DNA of 64,000 nt from Oscheius dolichura (lineage: Eukaryota > Nematoda > Chromadorea > Rhabditida > Rhabditidae). Numbering within the stretch: position 1 is the first letter of the stretch; each line of letters begins with the position of its first letter. The notes beneath the pieces were generated by a model. The model had not been told where the DNA came from, searched no databases, and worked only from the letters and a program-made list of their open reading frames with translations. This document shows, piece after piece, positions 48,801 through 64,000 of the stretch. The position numbers and the translations under genes were made by a program. The stretch spans positions 2,914,001 through 2,978,000 of the forward strand of contig OW051495.1 of the NCBI GenBank assembly GCA_932521035.1. The letters run 5' to 3'.

Positions 48801-50254
48801 GACTAGGTCGTCCTCCGACTGGCCGGGCACCTCTCTGTCAATCGTTTCATAAACGGCAGCAGCGGCCACCCGTGCCTTGAGCATCGACATCATGTGTGGC
48901 CCGAGGACTGCCAACTGGTACGAGGTCATGGCCATCGCATTCCCGACCAGGAGAGCGTCTGCCGGCTTGGAAATGACCCCCTCGAAATACCACTTGATAC
49001 CGAACCTGGAAATAGAGGAGAGTCTCAACCGACGGCCAGTGGCCTACCACATATTGAGACCCATAACGAGATAGCAGAGCAGCAAATTCACCCCTTCGAA
49101 GAATCCGGACAACACTTCGAATTTGAGCACGTTGGGCAGGTTCTTCTTCAGGTATCCCGAGTATTTCTAAACTTTTGTCTACCAGAGGACGGTATCCTCC
49201 TCACCTGAACCATATGCTCTTGGGCATTGCAGGCGGCCACCGTCTTGACGTTCATAACGGCCTCTTCGACAACAATCGACGCATCTGTAGAGAGTTGAAG
49301 GCCTTGGATACTGTACTTGGCAGTGACCCTGCCCATAATTCCAAGGGTCCAAGCGGCCAGTGGACCGGAGATGAGGCAGATGAGAGCGAGGCGCCAACTG
49401 ACGAAGAGGGAGAAGACAAAGGCGGCAAAGTACATGGAGAAGCCGCGGATCAACATGCCCAGCTTGTTCCCGAGTCCCTCTTCAATCTTCTGGATACTAC
49501 TAAATGACCGGCCGTTAGCCGTCGCCGCGAAAAAGAACTGACGTGTTCAATTGGGAGGTAATGGCTCCCGAGCTGGTCCGGGCAAACCACGCCGCGTCCT
49601 GTCGCAGTACCGCCGTCAAATATTCCTGTCGGGTCGTCCGAACCATGTGATTACAACCTCGTAGCAGCAGGTACGACTAAACTGAGACAGTCGTTGGAAT
49701 AAAGAAGAGGATCACCCCGAGGAGGGTGAAGACGAATCCCAGCAGGCCGATGATCAGGAAGGCCACAAGATAGGGTGTCATATCCGCCAGGAAGGAGTCG
49801 TTTCCCACTAGCTGGAAATGTTCGCTAGTCTATTTCTGTAGAGAATGGGTTACTGTATCATGTTCCAGGAGAACCGACGTCAAGAGGCCGGAGATGATGA
49901 TGCCCCCGGGCTGGAGGATACCTCCGCCTGCTGTGAGCAGACAGCCGGCGATGATCAGGACGATGTCACGCTTCGAAGCGAAACGGAACTGAAAATAACA
50001 AGTAGACAGAAAAACGGAAGCATACCAGTTCTGTGAAGGAGACGGCCCTCTGCTCGGCGCCTTCCCCTACGAGGTCGCCTCTACACAGAAGAACTCCAAC
50101 GACATTTGACCAGATCTTGGAGAGGAGGCCGCCTGTAGTCTTTGAGCCTTCATCTGAAAAAGGAACTTATTCTCACGTACAAAAGAGCCAACATACCTTG
50201 GAGTTCTTCTTCTCTGATTGTAGTCGCCTGCTCCGTAGTTGATCTGCTCGACAT
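45899..50254 (-). CDS. P-glycoprotein, full-length ABCB transporter
   Basis: Many small introns; roughly 1,230 residues with TMD-NBD-TMD-NBD order. The N-terminus starts [21 protein letters not shown]1 begins at [23 protein letters not shown]1 has Walker A GKSGSGKS, signature [15 protein letters not shown] and Walker [13 protein letters not shown] with the H-loop VAHRLST. NBD2 has Walker [10 protein letters not shown], signature [15 protein letters not shown], Walker [13 protein letters not shown] and VAHRLSS. Both ATP sites are therefore complete. The linker after NBD1 is Ser/Glu rich ([15 protein letters not shown]). It should export lipophilic compounds across the plasma membrane using ATP; nematode pgp genes are linked to drug tolerance. 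The end is [10 protein letters not shown]. It shares a 158-bp divergent promoter with the gene at 50413. Which pgp it is cannot be told. Confidence 0.9.
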
Positions 50255-50412
50255 ACCAACAGCACACGGAGTCGCGTCTCAACCTTCTGACCATTTTTAC
50301 TCTATCAGGTATTTACTTGCTTGTCATTTCTTGTCATTACAGTGTCATTTCTGGATAACAGTTCATCCTCTTCCCATTCTCCTGCTCACATCTCGTTTTA
50401 CCGGTTGGTTTG

Positions 50413-50991
50413 ATGTGGGTCGCTTTTTCGGTGGTCGTCGTCGTCGGCCAACTGCTCGGACTGGTATACCGATCTCCGGGACCCGAAACTCTCGTCTTTC
50501 AGTTAAGCATGTTACTGACGACAGTTGTATACTGTAAAAAGATGAAAAGTAGCAGAAAGGAGGAGAAGCATTCGGCGACGATGAAGGAGGAGAAGCATGC
50601 GGCGGCGGTGAAGGAGGACGACGCGGAGAGCGCCTACGAGAATGTCCAGCTGGCGACCTGCGATAGTTCGGATAGACGACCCGTTTTTGGAGGAGAAGAG
50701 CTGGTAAAGGCGGAGGAGAAGAAGAATCTTCCGGTTGAAGCCGTCGACGGGCCGAGGACCAAGAGGACCAAGAAGTCGGATGCGTCAAAAATTATGAAGA
50801 CGCTAGAAGTGAAGTCGGCCGAGAGGTCAAAAGGCTCCAACGAGATAGCCGGCGTCCCTCCGGCACACGTCTCGTCCCGTTCTTGTGTGCAGCCGATGCC
50901 GCTGCCACCGCCGTTGGCAGGGGGGCCACCGGAGAAGAGGACGTCCTCCAACTCGGACGAGAGGCCGACTTCGCAATATCTTGCTTACTGA
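50413..50991 (+). CDS. Small single-pass membrane protein, unrecognised
   Basis: The start MWVAFSVVVVVGQLLGL is followed by a GTATAC...TTTCAG stretch of 39 nt that is probably an intron (50464-50502 approximately). Removing it fuses the hydrophobic start to LSMLLTTVVYCKKMK, giving one membrane segment. The rest is a charged cytoplasmic tail of about 150 residues with Lys/Glu repeats (KEEKHSA, KEEKHAA). One tyrosine sits in the context SAYENVQL, and Pro-rich QPMPLPPPLAGGPP lies near the end SQYLAY. YENV fits the YxN form bound by Grb2-type SH2 domains, which is only suggestive. About 180-190 residues. AATAAA at 51012. No family recognised; it is transcribed away from the P-glycoprotein gene. 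Confidence 0.6.
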   Translation: MWVAFSVVVVVGQLLGLVYRSPGPETLVFQLSMLLTTVVYCKKMKSSRKEEKHSATMKEEKHAAAVKEDDAESAYENVQLATCDSSDRRPVFGGEELVKAEEKKNLPVEAVDGPRTKRTKKSDASKIMKTLEVKSAERSKGSNEIAGVPPAHVSSRSCVQPMPLPPPLAGGPPEKRTSSNSDERPTSQYLAY

Positions 50992-52134
50992 AAAGTATAC
51001 GAAGAAAATCAATAAATAGAATAATGAGAACACGACTGTGTAGTTTTGTATTTCCAGTCCGATTTAAGAAGCTGCTTTGCTTGACGGGTTAGCTGTTCGG
51101 TTATAAACTTTTCTTGATGCTAAAAACTGAGAATGTTTCAGATAATGTATTTCTGTTTTTTGATTGTTTACCAAGTTACTCCTACACGAACAGTGGCTTT
51201 GTACTCTACACTATAGAGTCTACTAAAGTCAATCCCATAAAGACTGGAACACAAGAAGAAGAGTGAAGGCCCTGTTCCTCTAGGTTATATACCGATATTT
51301 CTAAATAAGATATTCCGACGACTATATAGACTCTCGGCAGCCTCATATAAGCTGACCTTGATGCATAAACAAAATATTCCAAAGATAGAGTAGAAAGACA
51401 TCGATCACATACAGATTTCCTCGTTTTACGGTTGCTATATTGAAATAAACAACAGCCGCCCTTCTATAAGAGGCGCCCGATACATGTTTCGGAGAAAGTA
51501 TTTCTTCATTTTTAGTTGTGAGTCATGTTGATCATGGATTATAAAGAGCTACACTAAAGAAAAGAGCTCGAAAGAGAGGCCTGTAGACCTGTCGATCACC
51601 CTCAACCATCCGACTTCGACCCTTTTTGAGCTGTTTCTGCCTTCCTTTTGATTCGTTTCTCCTGTGAAACAAACAGATAGTTGTTGAATTAGCCAAGCTG
51701 ATGGAAATATCTTTATATGTATCACTTTTACAAACACAAAAATACACAAAAAAAGGAGATAACAAGAAGAAGAAAAAGAAGAAGAAGATAAATTTATATA
51801 AATCAATATTTCAATAGAAATCATAGGTCGTCTTTTCGATAATTATTAGACGTGACATGGGGCGGGGGACGGGGGAGTGGGGAGGGCACTGTATACTCTA
51901 TCGCTTATTGAACTGGGAGGGCACTAGGCGGACGGAAAGAGGAGAGGAGGACGGAGGAGGGGAGGGGACACCGGACGACGGCTGCCGAACACAAGCTGTG
52001 GATTGTGAGCGAGAGATAAATAGAATATATTTATATTTATATGTATAGGGCCGGGGAGGATATTGCCCGGGGGAGGGCAAAGAGAGGGAAGGAAAAGAAT
52101 AAAAACCTATAAAATTCATCTGGGACGGCGGACA
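50992..52134. other. Intergenic region between convergent genes
   Basis: 1.1 kb between the small membrane protein gene and the 3' end of calcineurin A. It should hold both 3' UTRs. GC-rich purine runs occur at 51855-51975. No ORF or RNA gene supported. Confidence 0.4.
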
Positions 52135-60460
<8,326 letters not shown>

Positions 60461-62749
60461 TTATCTGGCTGGCACCGCTGTTGTCACTTGTTTGTGTTGT
60501 CCTTTTCGACGTCTTCTTCGTGATCTCGTCTTCTGTTTTATTTACCCGTTTAGCAGAGGCTCCCCTTCCTCACTGCATAACACAAGAACACAGATGGCCT
60601 CTGGAATTATTCGAGTTGGCAAATGATATCAATTAGTAAAGAAGAAGAGAGAAGAAGAGAATACGTAGAGAGAATAAAACTGTAAAAAAAAGAGAGAGGA
60701 GAGAGGTTGGAAATGGGCCCGAAGCTCGGCGATAGAAGCCATTAATCGGAGTCTCGTCGGCTTCAATCGAAGCCACCTGCGCCGGCACCAAAATCTGTTT
60801 CGCGACATGGGAAATTGTAACAAAATGAGAGGGGAGACGGGGAGGAAAGGAAGAAGAAAGTTGGTAGGGGAGAAGGGGACAGACGACGTTGTTTGTGCGA
60901 TGGAGTGGATAATTTGATAGAAGAGGAGGAGGAGGACATCATTGTTGACGTTATGGCGGAGTTTCAATGTTTTGAGGCAGACTTATAAAACATTGTTCGC
61001 TTGAGATAATATTATGCCAGCTGTGTATATCCCCCTTTCAAAGGACATCGTCTGCGTTTTACTTGGGAAAATAAACAGTAAAAATGGAAACTTCGACAGG
61101 TTAGCAAGAGCACAAATATGCTATATGTATAGTTTATCAATTCCCTATGAAGCATACTTGGAAAAGGAGAGAGAGAAGCAGCTGCTCGTGGTCAGAAGAG
61201 CAGAATAATTCGATCAATTGGCCCGAAAAGAAGAGATAAAAATGGGGGAAGGGTGATAGCGACGAGGTTTGGGAGATATGGAGTGCAACAGAAGCCGGAG
61301 AGGGAGGTGATAAGGCCCGGATTGGACTCGGATTAGACGGGGGAGACGACGATGGGTTTCGGTGTAATTAGACTGGAGAGGGGCTGAGGAGGGAAGGGGG
61401 ACGGGAGGTGTCGAGGAGGAGGAGGAAGACCAGGAAATGGGACGGACAACGCGTTCGATCAGAAGTAGTCAACCAGAGCTTTTTTGAACCCGCAAACGAC
61501 ATGGTGTCGACGGCAACGGGTTCGACTACTGATAGCACCCGGACCGAATCAATTCGACCGACGGGGAAGGCAAGAGAACAACAGCCGAACAAACCCGTGT
61601 CGCCCATTTCTATTGGCCGGTGGAAAAAAGGGCGAGGAGAAGGGGAAAAGGGGAGCAAAACATGCATCTGCAATGCAGTCGGCACCTGTTTTCAGCCGGG
61701 GGAAGTTCAATTGAGCAGAAGGGGAACGCAGAGGGAGGGAAGGCGAGCTAAAGGTGTGGGCCGGGTTCTGGAGGCTTTTTCAAAGGCAGGGAGCCATTAA
61801 AACCGCCGCTTTCTGGGGAGATTGCTGTTATTTCTTAGATGTTTACGTTGTTTACGGCTGGGAGAGCACCTGCCGGCTTCTATTTACCCAATTCGATAGT
61901 GTTTTCTATCCGCAAAATTGCGCAAAATTAAAATAGTGACTCCGGTACGAGGCGACGTACAAATAGGCGCCTTGAAGCAGCAAAAATCACAATATTTACA
62001 CCCGGAGCGACCGGGGCGAGAGCTGGGTGACTTTGATTATGGGGAAGGAGACGGCTCTCTCTCTCTTTGAAATGGCGAGGGGCTAGGAGGTAGCAATTAA
62101 GGGAAAGTGCCTGGCGGGGGTGGATAAAGATGAGGGCAGAGCTCATATGAAGAGCCGTTGAATGCTGTGTGGCAGTCAATAGCGAACAGCGCGCCTCGGG
62201 GGCTGTAATAAGTTAATCGAAATCGATCCCCAGCCTGCCTCCTGCTCCCCCCTCCCCGGCACACCCACCGCCTGCCCCGAGAGCCGAGGGAGAAAAAAAC
62301 GAGGGGCGACGGAGAGACAGAGAGCCGGGCACAGCCGAGAATATCCACCTGCCCTTCTAATTCTTCTAATTCTAATTTTTAACATTTACATAATGTCATA
62401 GAAAACAAGTAAAAAGAATAGAAGGGCGTCTTATGTCTCCGGTGAAACAAACAATCCGCCCTTTGGCTGCAGATTATCTATTGTTATGGAGCTCGGGGAC
62501 ATTTCTTCCACTTTCGAGCGTAGACAACAGGTTTTCACAATCTGAAACAGCTGATTCCTACTGAAAAACAACCAGATGTTTCACTATTGCCATATATAGA
62601 GAGGCTGAATAGACAGGGAATGTTACTCGTTTTCTGATTGGTGAAAAAATAAAAAGCGCCCCCTTATGAAGAAGGAAATTGTCCGTGAAGGACGTTTTTC
62701 TCACTTTTCTACGCGGCACCACGAATACTTGATGTGCGAAGAATTTTAG
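60461..62749. other. Region upstream of calcineurin A
   Basis: 2.3 kb with no recognised gene. It should hold the calcineurin A promoter. There are purine-rich runs near 60650-60720 and 61240-61440, and no convincing exon on either strand. Confidence 0.35.
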
Positions 62750-62965
62750 ATGTCAATCGATGCCCATGGCAGGGAAACGAGGGGAAATTTGCACCTTTTC
62801 GCATATTGGAAACTCCTAAAGATCATTCGAGAACTAAAGAGTATTGAAGCCATAACTGATAAAGATATGTTGAAGCATGTGAAAGTTTACATTTTGAAGA
62901 AGGATGGGATAAAGCGAAAAGATAATGCGAACAGTATTACAAGCAACGAAGGTTCGAAACAATAA
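62750..62965 (+). CDS. Doubtful small ORF
   Basis: 71 residues starting MSIDAHGRETRGNLHLF, directly after GAATTTTAG, which could be a trans-splice or cis-splice acceptor. The helical, Lys-rich body (KLLKIIRELKSIEAI, KHVKVYILKKDG) ends SNEGSKQ. Composition looks coding, but no family is recognised. It may be a lone small gene, the last exon of a gene I cannot see, or chance. Confidence 0.33.
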   Translation: MSIDAHGRETRGNLHLFAYWKLLKIIRELKSIEAITDKDMLKHVKVYILKKDGIKRKDNANSITSNEGSKQ

Positions 62966-64000
62966 AGCTTCTCCGAAACATGTGATGGCACTCTTTTTTT
63001 GACATATGGATCAAACGCCATGGAAATAAGTGTCAGATTGATATAAACAAGACATAAAAATCTATACCCCTTTTAGAATTTTTCACTCACACTGAATGCT
63101 TGATGAATATTATCCCCAAAGAATGCCAAAGATGATAAAGGCTCTTTGAAATATCCATGTTATGATGATCAGACCAACACCGAACAAAGTATTGGAGAGA
63201 AGACTAGCCAAAAGTAATAAAGGTACTTTGAAGTATTGGAATTTTTTAAATTCAAATAATAATTGTAACCATATACGGCAGGCTTTACAGACCATTGCCA
63301 AAAAACGCAGCTCAAAATAATAAAGACTATACGAAACAGAATGAAATTTCCAAAAAGTAGGTACTTCGTTATTACCCTCCTCCCTACAATATTCTGCAAG
63401 TAATTTCTCCTCTCTCTCTCTCTCTGTGAGGGCAATGGGTGTAATAGAATCTTGTGACACTCTCCCAGCTGCAATTAGAAACTTGCACGCTTCATAAATG
63501 AGCAATGACTTCGCAATGGAACCAGGTGCCGGCGGCGGCCGCTGCCAGGGAGAGAGAGAGAAAGGACGCTTTTCATATCACATGGGGGAATGTTCGCGGG
63601 ACGGATTCTATTGGGGAAATGGGGGAAAGTACGAAGGGAAGAGGAGGGAGCGGGGCCTCGTCCCGGATTTTGTTGCCATGACAGATGGCCGCCCGGCCGG
63701 AAAGCTCTATGCATAGGTGAATTCATCTCCCCCATGGATGGAATTATTCATTTTCGAATTAGGACCGGCACCCGGGGAGGGAGAGCTTGTAGTTGTAATC
63801 AGATGGGAAGACATAACCACACGACTTTGGCAGTACGATTTTTGAGGGCGGCCCGAAGCGTGAAAATATGGAGAGTGGGCAAATTCTGTTCATCTTTCTA
63901 TGACAAGAAGCCGCCTCTAGCAGGGTTGATATTTCATGATGGTCCGGAACATGGGAAAATCGAGGGGCGCGAAATTTTTTTTTGCTATTTTCGCAAGAAC
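62966..64000. other. End of window, no gene recognised
   Basis: 1 kb. Contains a TC microsatellite at about 63410-63425 and a GC-rich stretch at 63520-63700. No supported coding sequence. Confidence 0.35.

Noticed and set aside
63110-63505. 131-codon minus-strand ORF near the window end
   Set aside because: AT-rich, crosses a TC microsatellite, shows no domain and lacks splice context.

Overview
The window is nuclear DNA of a nematode. Genes are broken by many introns of about 40-60 bp that obey GT-AG, and several start codons sit a few bases downstream of a pyrimidine-tract TTTCAG or TTTTAG, as expected for spliced-leader trans-splicing. Two gene types are also nematode-typical: an Srt-family chemoreceptor and CYP33-like cytochrome P450s. 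No species is assigned. I derived the gene models by eye from splice sites and frame continuity. Exon edges are good to a few bases where phases close, and less certain elsewhere.

Layout. 50-6843 (minus): a divergent forkhead transcription factor with an AT-hook, a PRC1/MAP65 cytokinesis protein and a tetraspanin. 8030-12223: an Srt receptor, a secreted Pro/Ala-rich protein and a doubtful small minus-strand ORF behind a good TATA box. 12760-21013 (plus): a tandem array of two intact P450 genes and one 5'-truncated P450 pseudogene. The intact pair shares promoter blocks and perfectly identical internal tracts, and an 800-bp foldback element lies in an intron of the second gene. 21649-23037: an unrecognised type I membrane protein. 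23245-26280: a gene-poor block in which a GC-rich minisatellite lies between two diverged inverted repeats.

26412-30140 (minus): an ATF4-like bZIP gene and a Pitx/UNC-30 homeobox gene. 31462-34855 (plus): an unknown coiled-coil protein followed closely by the snRNA transcription factor subunit SNAPC3, a probable operon. 35429-39100 (plus): a protein with six C2H2 fingers. 40367-44688 (minus): an astacin metalloprotease with a ShK domain. 45899-50254 (minus): a full-length P-glycoprotein, divergent from a small single-pass membrane protein at 50413. 52135-60460 (minus): calcineurin A, complete. 60461-64000 is mostly non-coding, with one doubtful small ORF.

The genes do not form one pathway; this is ordinary nematode chromosome with several regulatory genes. 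The P450 array, the P-glycoprotein and the chemoreceptor are xenobiotic or environmental response genes. Calcineurin A shows the most striking gene architecture: two adjacent 98-nt exons that are alternatives to each other by reading frame, plus a 9-nt microexon, all around its calmodulin-binding and autoinhibitory region. A second recurring signal is a short motif, TAC(A/C)GTAA(C/T)CC, found in the sense direction in short introns of many unrelated genes here.
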